A DNA stretch of 64,000 bases from Anisodus tanguticus (GCA_034509755.1 CM067541.1:7428001-7492000); one strand, 5' to 3'. Shown: positions 11,145-23,945, numbered from the stretch's first letter. The notes: generated by a model from the sequence alone, not told the origin. A program made the numbers and translations.

Positions 11145-11642
11145 CTAAATGATAATGTCGTCATCTTCGAAGTCCAAGAGTCGAACTCCTAGATTGGCTA
11201 ATCGATGAATCTCCTTCGTCATGGTTCTCTTACCTTCTTCAACAAGAGATAAACTTCTCATGGATCGCCGACTAAGAGCATCGGCTACCACATTCGCTTT
11301 TCCTGGGCGATAGAGAACATCTATATCATAATCATTTATCAATTCGAGCTATCTTCTCTGCCTGAGATTCAACTCCCGTTGCTTGAAAATATACTGAAAG
11401 CTTTTGTGATCTGTGAAAATATCAACGTGAAATCCATACAAATAATGATGCCATATCTTAAGTGCAAAAATCATGACTGCCAATTCTAAGTCATGAGTCG
11501 GATACTTCTTTTCATAAGGTTTAAACTGTCTGGATGCATAAGCTATAACCTTACCATGCTGCATTAAAACACACCCAAGACCAATACCTGAAGCATCACA
11601 ATAAACAACGAACCCCTCGGTTCCCTTTGGTAAAGTCAACAC
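11145..11642 (-). pseudogene. Chromovirus RNase H remnant
   Basis: YCDASGIGLGCVLMQ, KKYPTHDLELAVMIFALK and FTDHKSFQYIFKQRELNLRQ are the RNase H D-E-D regions of Ty3/gypsy elements. The next frame gives YRPGKANVVADALSRR. One shift near 11345 separates the two parts. Confidence 0.9.
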
Positions 11643-11650
11643 TAGAGCAA

Positions 11651-13110
11651 AGTCAGTCTCGTTTTCAATTACTCAAAACTACGCTCGCATGTATTTGACC
11701 ACTGAAATTTAACTTTCTTCTAAGTCAACTTGGTCAACGGAGCTGAGATAGAAGAAAACCCCTCTATGAATCGTCTGTAATAGCCTGCCAGACCCAAGAA
11801 ACTTCGAATATCTGAGGCAAAAGTTGGTCTGGGTCAATTCTTAACAATGTCTATTTTTGAAAATCAATGTGGGCGTCTTCGCCTGAAATCACATAGCCTA
11901 AGAATGCTACTGACTTAAGCCAGAATTCACACTTGGAAAAATTCACATAAAGCTTGCGGTCATTAAGTGTCCATAACACTATTCTGAGATATTCTACATG
12001 ATCGGCCTCACTATGGAAATAAACTAGAATATCATCAATGAAGACAATAACAAAAAGATCAAAATAAGGCTTGAATACCATGTTCATAAGATCTATTAAA
12101 GCAGTTGGGGCATTCATCGATCTGAATGACAGACACAAAACTAAAATGACCATATCGAGTTCTGAAGGCAGTTTTCGGAATATCAACTTCCTTAACCTGA
12201 AGTTGATAGTACCATGATCTGAGGTCAATGTTGGAATAACATTATTTACCCTGAAGTTGATAAAATAAATCATCAATTCTGGGAAGATGATACTTGTTCT
12301 TAATTGTGACCTTGCTCATCTGCCGGTAGTCAATGCACATACGCAAAGACCCATCTTTTTTTGAACAAACAAGACTGGTGCACCCCATGATGAGACATTT
12401 GGTCTAATGAATCCTTTGTCAATGAGATCTTTTAACTCTCTTAACTCTGCTAGAGCCATTATGTATGGCGGAATAAATATTGGTTTAGTATCGGGAAGTA
12501 GATCAATTCCTAAGTAAATCTCCCCGTCGGGAGGAACTCTGGAAAGATCCTTTAGAAATACTTTTTGAAACTCATTGACAACTGGTACGGACTAAAGAGT
12601 TGGGGTTTGGGTATATGCATCCCTAACCCGAACTAGATGATAAATATACCCTTTGGTTATCATATTTCTGGCTGTGAAATAGGAAATAAACCTACCCATG
12701 GGTGCTACTACATCACCCTTCCATTCTATGACTGGTTCGTCGGGAAATTTGAAACTAACAATTTTGGTTCTACAACCTACTGTGGCATAACATGAAGACA
12801 ATCATTCCATACTCATGATTACATCAAAGTCTACCATTTCTAACTCTACCAAATCAGTTATGGTAATGCGGTGATATACTCTAATTGGACAACCCTTATA
12901 TACTCACCTGTCTATAACTGACTCACCAACTGGAGTGGATACTTCAAAGGGGTCATGCAAATTTTCTGGTTTTATCCCAAATTTCTTAGCAACAAATGAG
13001 GTTACATATGATAAGGTGGATCTAGGATCCATTAGGGCATAAACGTCAAAAGTGAAAATGGTTAATATACATGTGACCACATCTGCACGGGCTTCTGTAT
13101 CCTAACGACT
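11651..13110 (-). pseudogene. Chromovirus protease and reverse transcriptase remnant
   Basis: RT is seen as FIDDILVYFHSEADH, the (Y/F)xDD catalytic motif, with GYVISGED downstream. The protease region around 12830-13070 reads VYALMDPRSTLSYVT-like and LVELEMVDFDVIMSME-like in pieces. Stops and shifts occur throughout, for example near 11850, 12276 and 12592. Confidence 0.85.
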
Positions 13111-13149
13111 TGCTAATGCATACACACGATTTGGTCCTCCGTATGTATT

Positions 13150-14312
13150 ACCAAACTTAGATGGACCACGCCCTGACTAGACTTGAGAATTACGAGGGAA
13201 TGCTAAATTTGTGGACTGAGCCACATTACCTCATGTACCTTTCCTCGCTTATGGACAATCTCGCTGAAAGTGACCTCGTCGGCCACACCCAAACCATACA
13301 TCCATACATAAGAGACACTCCCCTAGGTGTCTCTTACCATACTTAGCACAAACTAGATTGTTGTAGGAACTTTGACTTACACTGGCCTGTGATTGGGAGC
13401 CTGATGCTCTGAAGTTCTGCTTATGTTATCATTTCTATACTTTGGGGTTGGGGCACTGGCTGAAGATGGAACATGCCCTGATGACCTATTTTTTAAGAAT
13501 TGTCTACCTCCACCTCCCTCATTACTGAAGTGACATGTGGACTTATTTCACTTGTTGAATTCATTATCTTTCTCTTTCTGTAAGGCTTTCTCCTCCTTTA
13601 ACCTGCTCTCATTACCCTGCACGAATGCAACTATCTTTGTAATATTCATATCTTTGTTCTGAGTTGTGATATTAGTTGCATCGTATGAATGGGGATCAAG
13701 ATCATACACAAAATGCCTAACTATGTCCCGCATGTCTTGGACTATATGTAGAGCAAACTTTGCCAAAGAGACAAACTGAAGATAATACTCTTGTACACTC
13801 CTGCCGTTCTGCCTAAGCTTTTCAAATTCCATAACATTAGACTATCTGACTTCTGTTGGCAGAAAGTGCTCAATGAAGGCATATGCAAACTCATCCCAAG
13901 TCGATGAAAGTGCATCTTCCCTGCGGGACTTCTCCCAAGACTCTCGTGCAACTGATAAGCTCCAAGCTCTACTGTATCTACCTCATTAACATGCATCACA
14001 CGAAAGATTTTCTGAAGCCCAACAATATAGTTCTGGGGATCCTCATTCTTACAAGACCTTGTGAACATTGGAGGGACCATGCGAAGAAACTCACGAATCT
14101 TGAAACTAGATGACTCTCCATTCATCTTCGTACTTGGAGTCATTCCCTGACGTTGGGCTTGAGCAGCTGGATAACTCCCCTAACATCAGAGTCAGTAGTG
14201 TTAGGCGGCAGAACTGGGATCTCCGCAGGCCCTGTGGTATTGAGTGGAGGTGGTGTATCAGAATTGGTTCCCTAATCCTGAACATTTTTCTCACGAGCAG
14301 CACTAGCAGCAA
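13150..14312 (-). pseudogene. Chromovirus gag remnant
   Basis: EFLRMVPPMFTRSCKNEDPQ and VDTVELGAYQLHE, then FEKLRQNGRSVQEYYLQFV, match the Gag capsid part of Tekay-type elements. A zinc knuckle remnant GCGRRGHFQRDCP lies near 13247-13290; the first Cys of the knuckle seems replaced by Trp. Split over at least three frames. Confidence 0.85.
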
Positions 14313-14549
14313 CTCTCTTACTTGTAGTCAATTTCCTTGTCACAGGAATATTTTTGAAATATGTAATACGCATGAGTTAGAAGAATATCCTGAAGGTATA
14401 GCTCTAACTGCACGATCTGGAGTACAAAGAAGTAAGACAATCATAGATGTCTTAGTGGTCAACTATTTACATGTATGGAGCCTTCACACATATAAAAGTG
14501 ACCCCACTGGACACAACTTCATAAACTTCCTAAGACACTTGAACCTAGT

Positions 14550-14562
14550 GCTCTAATACCAA
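14550..14562 (-). other. Chromovirus primer binding site
   Basis: Minus strand TTGGTATTAGAGC sits 5 nt after the LTR end (14567). It is one change from TGGTATCAGAGC, the complement of the initiator tRNA-Met 3' end used by many plant LTR elements. Confidence 0.8.
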
Positions 14563-14566
14563 GCTT

Positions 14567-16185
14567 TGTCACTCCCGAACCATGGCCTGAGCGGAACACG
14601 ACACTCGGTGTCTGATTGCATGTGACCGAACGAATCACATGGCTTGCTTGTCAACATGGTCATCAAAACATACTAAAGTAATGATTTAAAACATGTAAAA
14701 CATAATGCTGAAAGTAGTCGGAAATAGTCATAGCGGAAATAATTGGGTAAAACATGATAAGTCTGAAAGTAATACGGACATGACTGACATGTCATTATAC
14801 TAAACTAGTTTATGAAACTTTTGAACACGAGTCTGTAAAACTGTCTACCAGGACAAGGACTTGGAATACCTCTGCAAATATAATATAATCATAAAATACT
14901 AGATTGATACCTCGAATGAAGTGAGGCTCACCAAACAGCTGGTACTGAAGCAATTCTACTGAACTGATTCGTCTCTCTAAAACTCAACACCTGCACCGTA
15001 AAGTGCATGCCTCATACAAAGAGACGTTAGTACATTTGAATTGTACCGTATGTAAAACAACTGAAGGAAATAAGCAGGTACATGATATAATGTAAACATG
15101 AAACTAAAAACATGAACATAGACATGAATATAATAGCACGAGTAAAATATAAAAATTGTATAGTTGTATATATATATATATATATATGTGTGTGTGGGGG
15201 GGGAGAGTATTAATAAAACCGACATGAATCACCACGCGTGAACATGGAGTTTGATCTCTGCCTGATTAGCTAAGTCATCTCGTACTTTATCGGAGTACGA
15301 GATGAACATGAACATGAACATGATGGATTTAATAATTAATATGAAGGATCATCGTCTGGCGGAGCGATCCTTATCCTACGTTGGCATACGTAGTTTCAGG
15401 CTATGTGAGTCTTCTCGGTAATATGTGCAACTCTCAAATCATGTACTTGAAAATAGTTGGCTGGAAAGCCCATGAATTTCATGAAATAACTTGTAAACAT
15501 GATCTGAGATAGTTTAACATGAACACAATTTCATAATATATACCTTGTGAGAAAACATGTATAATTTCATAGGCTAAGTAATAATAATCCACGACTTGAT
15601 AATTAAGAACTCATTGAATTCAAAGCATGAGTTCATGGATTACTGACAAGTTCATGACAATCACAATGACACATCATGAATATAATGAATGACAACATGG
15701 TATGAATATGTATAATCGAACATATATTAGGCTAATATGAACTTGAGCAAAACCCTAGATTTAAAGAATTCTTGTTTCATGTATTTAGAGTGACGTGGAG
15801 AAGAACAATGATGTCCCCATGTGGATAGAAGTTCTACATACAATTTGCTTCCAAACTTGTATTAAAAATCCTGACTTTGAAGAAGAACTCCAAAGATTGC
15901 TCTTTGAACCCTAAATTGACTTTATCTTGAAAACCCTAGGTTAAGAATAGTGGAATTCACTTAGAAATTGATTATACTATGTTAGAATTGCATGAAAATG
16001 ACTTAACTTGATGTAGGAGATGGTTGGGATTATACTGTGTTAGAATCGCATGAAAATGACTTTCCTTGATGTAGGAGATGGCTATGATTGGAAATATGAA
16101 AAAAATATTCTGAAACTAAGTTTGCGTATTTATACTGTTTGATGTCGGAGGAGGAGTTTGATAGTACGTTTGACGGTCCGTCAAT
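14567..16185 (-). repeat. Chromovirus 5' LTR (right copy), U3-truncated
   Basis: Ends TGTCACTCCC on the plus strand (TG...CA LTR border). Aligns by eye with the left LTR up to a GACGGTCCGTCAA motif at about 16184, where similarity stops. It contains a (TA)n(TG)n stretch at 15167-15197 and a tandem duplication of about 55 bp at 15974-16090 not present in the left LTR. Confidence 0.88.
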
Positions 16186-18165
16186 CAGTAGATAATCCTT
16201 TCCTTCAAATTGTTCTCCAACTAATCACATTCTAGAATAATACCATTCTGAATTTCTGATAGTGATCCTTCTTTTTATTGACATATTTGCCCAGTTCTTT
16301 TTGTTCCTTTACTGACAATGAAGTTGAGCTTAGAGCTTAAAAAGTTGAAGGAACCTTGGGAAGAGAGTCAAAGAAGCACGAAGAAGGAGATGCTTAAGGA
16401 CTAAAGAAATTTTCAATCTATATTAAAGTGATGGAAAAAGAATTTCTTCATGAAAATCCAAAAAATAAAAGTTTCTGAGAAAGAAATGATCAGAAAAATG
16501 GCTCGTCAAAAGAAGCAAACCATTTTGAAAATGAATTTGAAGCCCCAAGAATCAATGTATAATTAAGATAGTTTTTGAACACCTAGACCTAGACCTAGTC
16601 GAAGGAACTTTCTATTTTTTCTTGATTTGGGAGAAGAAAAGGACCGCCGACACGTGGTTTTCTGGAACTGATCAATTCAATACGCTTTAATGGAGTGGCT
16701 CGAGTGGTTTGAACTTTGATGGATTGTTCAAATAATCCAGGTATAAGGATTTGAATCAATGTATAATTGATTTTGGTATATTTAATTTTAATATTGTTTA
16801 ACTTAATGTATTAAAATAAGTATTTTAAATATTTCTGTCCATTAATCGAGTTTATGTTGAGTGTACATGCATATAAGAAATGTGAATTGATAAATTTAAT
16901 TCAAAAGACTAAAAGAAAAGTGGAAAGCAGGAGTGTCTTGGCTAAAATTTAATTCAAAAAAGGACTAAAAAAATGTGGAAAGCTGGAATGTCTTAGCTGA
17001 TGTTTAGTAATTATTGTTCTTATCTTTTTCAGTAGCTTTAGTAGTTCCTAAATCTGTCATACTCCTTGAATTATTTCAAGTGGTAATTTGCCTCTTAAGC
17101 TTGAGGCCAAATTCCTTTGACACACCTCATGAACACGAAAAATTCTTTACACGTCAAACCTTTTTAGTTGCAACTAACACACACCATTTTTGCATGTGGA
17201 GTTTGTCTGCTTTATCGTTACACCCTATAATCTTCTTTCTCAAAGGATTCAAAACTTTGAATTTGAAAATCAAGTGTTTGTCGTTAAAATTATTTATTTA
17301 TATTCGATTTAAAAGTAAAAAATCTAGAAATACACAATTGTTGGGGCATCTAGAAATCTTGAAAATATAATTGGATTATATTGATTTGGATTGTTGAACT
17401 TAATTTATTGTTGACTTTGATCGACTAGCTGCTTAGTTCTGGCTGAATTTTGATGTCGTTCGAAGCATTCTCACAGACAAGACAACCATGGTGATAAAAG
17501 GTGGAAAGATTAACAAAATGAAGTTGTAATTATAATTTTCAATATCCTTTTAAGTGGAAAACATGTGTTATGACCCTATTGGGCATAACATATACTTGTG
17601 TTTAAAACCTGGACAAATATAAGAGTGATAATTCCTACTAAAAAAAATGAGATTAGTCCAGGAAAAAAGATGTATTATTCCTAAAAAAAATTATTGCTAC
17701 TAACAACACCCTGATAGCCATGTAATATTTTCAATAATACAATCTTAATAACTCCAACATCTCTTTTATAGTTCCCTTTGATCTATATCTTAAATTCATT
17801 TTGTGTAGTTTGTTGAAACAATTATATCAACTCAAATTAGTAATGATATACCTTTCTTGAACAATAAAAAAGAAATTAGGACACAATGGTAACAAACAAC
17901 ACGTCCACACTAAAGTAAAGTTCGTACATGGATGAAACTTATATGTGAAAATCACTTTGGTCCCAAAATCGCAAGACTTCAATTACAAGAGATTTCCCTC
18001 CTCACTCAAACAAAATGCAAAGGTAAAAAGATTTGCCACAACTAGATCTTTTTATAGTCATCATCCTCAATAATTGGTTGAACCTTAAAGACAAAGTTTG
18101 CATCTTTGATGTCATGATGCATTCACATGACCATCTCAAAAAAAGAATTTAAAGTTTTTACACAC

Positions 18166-18205
<40 letters not shown>

Positions 18206-19070
18206 AAATCACCTTAAAATATAATTACATATAATTTTCTATAGAAAGATAGATAATTTTTTTAAACAATGACATAAATTACTTATTATAATTAATTAAA
18301 AGATATTGATAAGATATTATATTTATATACTAAACAATATCCAATGATATGATAAAGTAGGTTGAAAATCATGAGTTCTAATACCAACGGATGAAGAAAT
18401 ACTAAATAATGTCTTTCTATTCGTTTTGGTGGCACATGAAGGACAAACAAACTTATTGCTCATGTATGATCAACCTTCTATCATACTGGCAGCTTTATTG
18501 AATGCGTCACACAATATTTTATATAAGGAGTTAATTTGCATTTTTGATTGACAGTTAGCTACGCAAAAAATTGTGATCAAGGAATTATCTTATTATGTAT
18601 TTGTGTTGATTGTAGGTAGCAAATATCTCATTAAATTTTGACCTGTGAAAAGTGGCACATACCCATAAAATTAATCAAAATGTATGTAAATTGATTAGAA
18701 CGCCATTATTATTTTTAAAAAAAAATTGAAAAATGGAAAAGGAGATGTTACGCAATTGGACCACAAGAAGACATAATTTATCTCACCCCACTCTCTAAGG
18801 TCCCTCCTACCATCACCCTTTCTTCTTCAACTTCACACTTCTTTATTCCCATGTCCCAATGCTTCCTTTAACCTCAACACTCACACTTTACAAACCTTAA
18901 AACTCTTCGTTAACTTCCCCAAATCCTGCTAAAGCAACAATGTCAACCTCAAAAATCACCACTTAATTAAATGAAAGTACTACCACTAACTAATCAACCC
19001 CCTTAACACTAAACCGTACTACTACTACTACTTTTAATGTTTGTCCAAAAACCCTAGATCTGTCCCCCTA
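16186..19070. other. Intergenic region upstream of GRF
   Basis: AT-rich DNA. I see no convincing exon on either strand; the 118-codon frame at 17014-17370 resembles no family. A (TTA)n microsatellite lies at 18167-18203. Confidence 0.6.
18167..18203. repeat. (TTA)n microsatellite
   Basis: About twelve uninterrupted TTA/ATT units in GRF upstream DNA. Confidence 0.95.
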
Positions 19071-19071
19071 T

Positions 19072-19490
19072 TAGGTAACTCCAACAACCTTTGCTCTCTA
19101 TAACACTGACGCACACTGAAACACCTTTGTATTACTCTATCCGAATAAAAAAAATTGTTCACTTAGTTTTTATTTTTTAAGTAAAAAAAGTATTTATTTA
19201 TTTATTAAATTAAGAAATAATTAATTTTATTTTTTAAATCTGCTCTTATTAATAATTAATTGATCAAATCCAATATCAATTTAATTAGAAGTATTTTAAT
19301 CAAATTAATTATTTTTGCCCAGTAGTTATTGGACATTTTTATTTATTTATAGGAAATTGCTCTCTGTAACTCTCTCTCACACACTGAGACAGCTTTATAT
19401 TAACTCCAACAACAACCTTTGCTCTCTATAACTCACACAAAAACACACACACACACACACTGAAACACCTTTATATTAACTGCAGTTGTG
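19072..19490 (+). promoter_or_regulatory. Probable GRF leader region with duplicated segment
   Basis: A segment of about 60 bp (CTCCAACAA, CTTTGCTCTCTATAAC, CACTGAAACACCTTT) occurs at 19078-19132 and again at 19408-19478. The second copy is expanded by (AC)n at 19443-19460. Between them is an AT-rich insert of about 230 bp that starts TACTCTATCCGAATAA, Stowaway-like. The pyrimidine-rich CTCT motifs suit a plant leader. The exact start of transcription is not visible. Confidence 0.4.
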
Positions 19491-19542
19491 ATAAGTTGAA
19501 AGAGAAGGGTAATTTTGGAATTTAATTATTTTGGGGTAGGAG

Positions 19543-22500
19543 ATGAGTGGGACCACTAAGGCACCATTCACGGCGGTGCAATGGCAAGAATTGGAACATC
19601 AAGCAATGATATATAAGTATTTGGTGGCGGGTATACCTGTGCCTATGGATCTTGTTGTACCTATACGACGTAGTTTTGAACATATCTCTGCAAGGTTCTT
19701 TCATCATCCTAGCTGTAGGTTCCTCTCTTTTTTCTAGTAGTCAATTGTTTTTTTTAAAATAATAATGTTGGTATCGGCTAACTTTGCATGTAGATATGGA
19801 TCTAAGATTTAAGCTTGATGGGTTCTAGGTTTTATGGTTATTAGCATTAAATTCATACTCACTCTGTCTTAATTTATGTATCATTTAGACACGGAGTGTA
19901 AGAAAGAAATGTGACATTCTTCTTGGTATAAACTAAAAAGAAAAGTGTCACTCAGTCTCAAATTATTTATATTTTTTTCAGTTTACACACTCCTTGAGAA
20001 AAGTACTATTAGTTAGGAGTGTTATTTGATCTATTTTATCCCTATTTATATTTAATTTATAATATCTCTTCATTAAATCTTTAATCTATTTATGTATCAT
20101 CTTCGTTAATGTTAATGATAGACAAAGGGTAAAATGAAGAAAAAATAATTAATTACGTGAACTTTTAAAACAACAAATAATTTGAGATAATTATTTTTAG
20201 TAACCACGACAAATAATTTGAGACGGAGAGAGGAGTATTTTAAAATTATGGGTTAAAAATCTAATTTTTATTGGAACTTTTGAGGTTTCTCATTAGATAT
20301 CTGTCACCTGGTCTAAAAAAAAACTGGGTTCTCAGTTGATCCGTAGTTTATATCCAGTTACAAGCGTATACTATAACTTTGTGTTTAGACATGAGAAGAA
20401 ATCACATGTTCTTTTTCTCATTATAACTGAAAAGGTTCCTTCATTTTTGTATGTTAACTTGTTTGTTTATCATAGTTATTTCTTTTAGATTCTTTCTGTT
20501 AAGTAGTGGTGGAAATGTATGCATTTCTGAAAGGGAAGTTTAACACGCTTTGATAATCGGAGCACGCAGACAAAGAAAACTGCTCTCATTGTTTCTTTTT
20601 TGGTTCAATAATTTGTTAAGGAACTGCAGTGGCGGAGACAGGTTTATATATTCATTAAAGAAAAAGCTTGTATTTACAATGTGATATTTTCGGGCGAACT
20701 CCCTTTTGCCCCGCTAGCTCCGTCCCTTTAAGGCACTTCAATCGTTAGTAGCCATTCAATTTGTTTTCCTCTCATTCCATTTCCTTGTTTGAAGACTTAC
20801 TGATCCATTAGTTTCAGCTTATTTCTGCAATTAGTTAATTGTAGGAGAAACATTTCTCTGTTTTATTCATTGGGTAGGATAGGACTGTAAGATAAGTTGC
20901 GTTTGGATTTGAGTAGGTTGCTAATTGCTATTGTACTTTAAATGAATATGGCATGAAGTGAGCTATTCTTTGTTGTACAAGAATGTAAGAGGAGCATATA
21001 TTGCCTTTCCAGAGGCTCATCTGGTATTTATTTTGCTCTTATGAAATAATTTGTAAGTAATTTATAAGCTGCATTGTATTTTAATATCTGTGAAGTGAAC
21101 AAAACTCCTCTCTGTTGGAGTTTTGATTGCGTACCACCAATCAGATGTCGTAAAATAATTTCCCTTTTGTGCTATAAAGCTCTTCTTTTAGGGGGTTTGT
21201 GGGAGGGGTGTTGCGGCTCTACTGTGTTTGCTAAATATGGAGCTTATTAGTTTGTATGTTCTGCGTTTAGTGGGTTATTGTTCCTATTATGGGAAGAAGT
21301 TTGATCCCGAGCCAGGAAGGTGTAGAAGGACAGATGGAAAGAAGTGGAGGTGCGCCAAAGATGCATATCCTGACTCAAAATATTGCGAGCGGCACATGAA
21401 TCGAGGCCGCAACCGTTCAAGAAAGCATGTGGAATCTCAATCGACTTCCCAGTCCTTGTTGACTAGTATGTCGCATAATACTACTGGGAGCAGCAAAACA
21501 AGTGGAAATTACCAACGTAGCAGCAGTGGAAGCTTCCAGAACACGCCACTATATTCTGCTGCTAATTCAGAAGGACTGAGTTATGGAAGCGCCACAACAA
21601 AGATGCAGATGGAGCCTGTCTCCTATGGGATAGATAACAAGGCGTATAGGTAAATTTTCTTTGTCCTCTATGTTTCCTCTTATCCTTGGATGCACTTTTC
21701 TCTGATGTTCATCTTTAATTACTTGGTGCCTTAAAAGGAAAATCAAGTAGTTGGCATTTGTTACTTAGTTAAGAGGATCTTCCTTCAAATTACTTATACA
21801 GCATTCATAAAAGTTTGTGTCTTTGTCTGTACAAATGATGTTCAATACTGGTTACATGTGAAAAGGCTTGCTTCTATGATCCGTGTTTCTGTAGCTGAGT
21901 AAAGGTAAAAATGTTACTCTCAAATCTGTTACACTTGGAAGGATGCTAAATAGGACATGTTGGACTGTCATCCCCCTTCCCCCCTTCTTTAAGCTTAACT
22001 TCCAAATTGTAAAGAAAATTTGGCGTTCAAACATGGCTATTTCTAACTATAGTGATCTGGTAACTGGTAAGCTGTTTAAGTGATGATGACCTGAGCCTTC
22101 CTCCAAAAGTATTCTGCATGGTAGTGAGACTGGTTATGCTACTAAAAGGATTTGTTTCCCTGCTTACAATACAGTCATACACTTTTTTGTTATAATTTTT
22201 CTGCCTCTTTTTCTTTAGGCATGCCTGAATATTTGGAGTTCATTTTGGGATGCGGCCCTTCCCTGGACCCTGCGGATGTTTCATGTCCCCGACTGCCCTT
22301 TTTTTGTATTCTTAATTAAGTAGTAAGAAGGTAGTATTTGGTACCATAGGTAGTTCCTTCTCATGTCTTATACTATTCTTGATTGATGATGCAGTTGGAG
22401 ATGTCTAATACGCTGTCCCTACTATCTTGTCTTTGGAGAAATAAGTGGTGTAACACCACAAGAACCTATAATAATTAGTGCCGACTTGCACCTTTAATCA

Positions 22501-23613
22501 TCTGCTTACTTGAAACTAGCCTACATGATTTGCAACCAAATATTGAGACTATTGCTTAAACTGGAATCACCAAAAGTAATTATTGCACTCCCAGCTGAAA
22601 ATTTGGCAAAATACATTTAATACACTTGTCTTATAAGTGGGGTGTAACATCATCCAGTTTCATGAAATGCAAAATGTCAACACAGGTATTTCCATGGAAT
22701 GGCTCCTGATGCTGATCAGCAGAATTTCTCTCTAGAAGCTTCGGCAGGCATGAGAAGTTTAGGGATGGGATCTAACACAGATAACACATGGTGTCTGATG
22801 TCTCCACAACTTCCCTCAAGCCCAATGGTGAAACCAAAAAATGATTCTCAGTTGCTGGATAGCTCGCCGCAAATACGAATGCCTAATCCATTTGAGCCTA
22901 TGAATGATGCAACTATTTCGAGACAGCAACAACATCATTTCTTTTTTAGCAGTGATATAGGCTCTCCCGGAACAGCAAAGCAGGAGCAATGTTCAATGCG
23001 CCCTTTCTTTGACGAATGGCCTACAACTAAGGAATCATGGTCCAATCTTGATGACGAGGGATCCAACAAAAATAATTTCTCCACTACGCAGCTGTCCATA
23101 TCCATTCCTGTGGCTCCTTCTGAGTTCTCTTCAAGGAGTTCTTGTTCCCCAAATGGTGAGTTAACATCCTTGATCAACCTGTTTATCCAATTTAAGTTGC
23201 ATTTAGGAGTGGCAAACGAGCGGGTTGGACATGGGCGGGTCGGAAATGGTTTAGACAAGAACAGATAAAATATCCGACCCGCCCATATTTAGCACGTATA
23301 AGGTTAACCGACCGATAATTATCCATGGTTTCAGGAATGTATCAGGTGAGAACACAGGATAAAAGTCAAAATAAGCTTAGACTCCCATAAAGCAAGAACT
23401 CATAAAAAAATAACAAGATCAATATCCATATTATTCATTTGGATATCCATTTGTTAGTGGATATCCATTTTTAAATGGTCAGTTATCTAACTCATATCTA
23501 ATGGGTCGGGATTGGATGGTTACTTTGTTTATTAAACCATTTTGCCAGTCCTAGTTGCATTCTATAGCAAGGAAGCCATGACTTTTGGTTTTGTATTGGA
23601 TGCAGATGCTTGA
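19543..23613 (+). CDS. GRF: Growth-regulating factor (QLQ-WRC transcription factor)
   Basis: Joined CDS 19543-19714, 21271-21649, 22686-23155, 23606-23613; 1029 nt, 342 residues. Residues 9-44 form the QLQ domain (FTAVQWQELEHQA, PVPMDLVVPIRRSF) that binds the co-activator GIF/AN3. Residues 69-113 form the WRC domain with the C3H zinc set Cys75, Cys85, Cys96, His99 and the basic nuclear signal (RGRNRSRK). The C-terminal activation part has the family motifs RPFFDEWP (FFD) and TQLSISIP (TQL). Family knowledge: GRFs drive cell proliferation in young leaves and are held down by miR396, whose site is present. All three introns are GT-AG. The last exon adds only Asp-Ala-stop. Subfamily number is not decided here. 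Confidence 0.94.
19860..20236. mobile_element. Nested Stowaway-like MITEs in GRF intron 1
   Basis: Starts CTCACTCTGTCTTAATTTAT and ends GAGACGGAGAGAGGAGTA (inverse). A second set of such ends lies inside (CACTCAGTCTCAAATTATTT and GTTAATGATAGACAAAGG), suggesting one element within another. Confidence 0.55.
20625..20735. repeat. Dispersed GGCGGAG-type repeat in GRF intron 1
   Basis: Begins CTGCAGTGGCGGAGACAGG and ends in CCGCTAGCTCCGTCCC. This resembles a frequent short dispersed repeat of Solanaceae DNA; class uncertain. Confidence 0.35.
21413..21434 (+). promoter_or_regulatory. miR396 target site in GRF exon 2
   Basis: CCGTTCAAGAAAGC followed by ATGTGGAA matches the miR396 complement with the one-base bulge known for GRF targets. 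It lies over the RNRSRKHVE codons just after the WRC zinc residues, the usual place. Confidence 0.9.
23204..23553. mobile_element. Non-autonomous hAT element in GRF intron 3
   Basis: 350 bp bounded by terminal inverted repeats TAGGAGTGGCAAA / TAGGACTGGCAAA. An exact 8-bp target duplication GTTGCATT sits at 23196-23203 and 23554-23561. Subterminal inverted GGGCGGGTCGG / CCGACCCGCCC-type motifs fit hAT MITEs. It has no transposase. Without splicing, the GRF frame would run into it for about 20 codons. Confidence 0.93.
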
Positions 23614-23945
23614 GGGATGCTGCCATTGAAATAAACAGTTCCTTGTGCTGTGCTGTGCTGTGCTGAGGAACAGATGCTAGTCAAATTTTCGTGGAGTCAA
23701 ATTCTCATCAGTACGAGTCAAGGGAATGGACCCCGGATGTCAAAGTAACCTATGTAACTTTGTTATAAGTTGCTGGAGAATCTTGATACCGTTGCATGTC
23801 TTTATGGTGGAATTTCAACACTTTTTAAAAGTGAGATGGTTTAAGACAAGTGCTGCCCGTTTTCGCTATATAAAGAAAATAAATAAATGTACTTTTCCTG
23901 TCTTCACTTTGGGGATTCCAGTTTAAGCAATTGCAAATCCTGTAA
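23614..23945 (+). other. Probable GRF 3' UTR
   Basis: Follows the stop. It contains a (TGTGC)n run near 23645-23665 (GTGCTGTGCTGTGCTGTGC) and possible polyadenylation text (AATAAA at about 23878 and 23880-23885). Confidence 0.45.

Larger units (their letters stand above)
7612..16185 (-). mobile_element. Ty3/gypsy chromovirus (Tekay/Del-like), degenerate
   Basis: Two related LTRs (7612-9479 and 14567-16185) flank a 5.1-kb internal region with remnants of gag, protease, RT, RNase H, integrase and a chromodomain, all reading on the minus strand. The PBS lies next to the right LTR and the polypurine tract next to the left one, so transcription ran right to left. Every frame is broken by stops and shifts. 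Both outer LTR ends are truncated: the left lacks about the last 45 bp, the right lacks about 350-400 bp of U3. No target duplication can be recognised. Clade assignment rests on Gag (EFLRMVPPMF), integrase tail and chromodomain wording known from plant Tekay/Del elements. Confidence 0.92.

Noticed and set aside
17014..17370. 118-codon frame in GRF upstream DNA
   Set aside because: Hydrophobic, AT-driven composition, no domain, no splice context.
22935..23258. 107-codon frame antisense to GRF exon 3
   Set aside because: Shadow of a real exon; crosses the exon-intron border and the hAT end.
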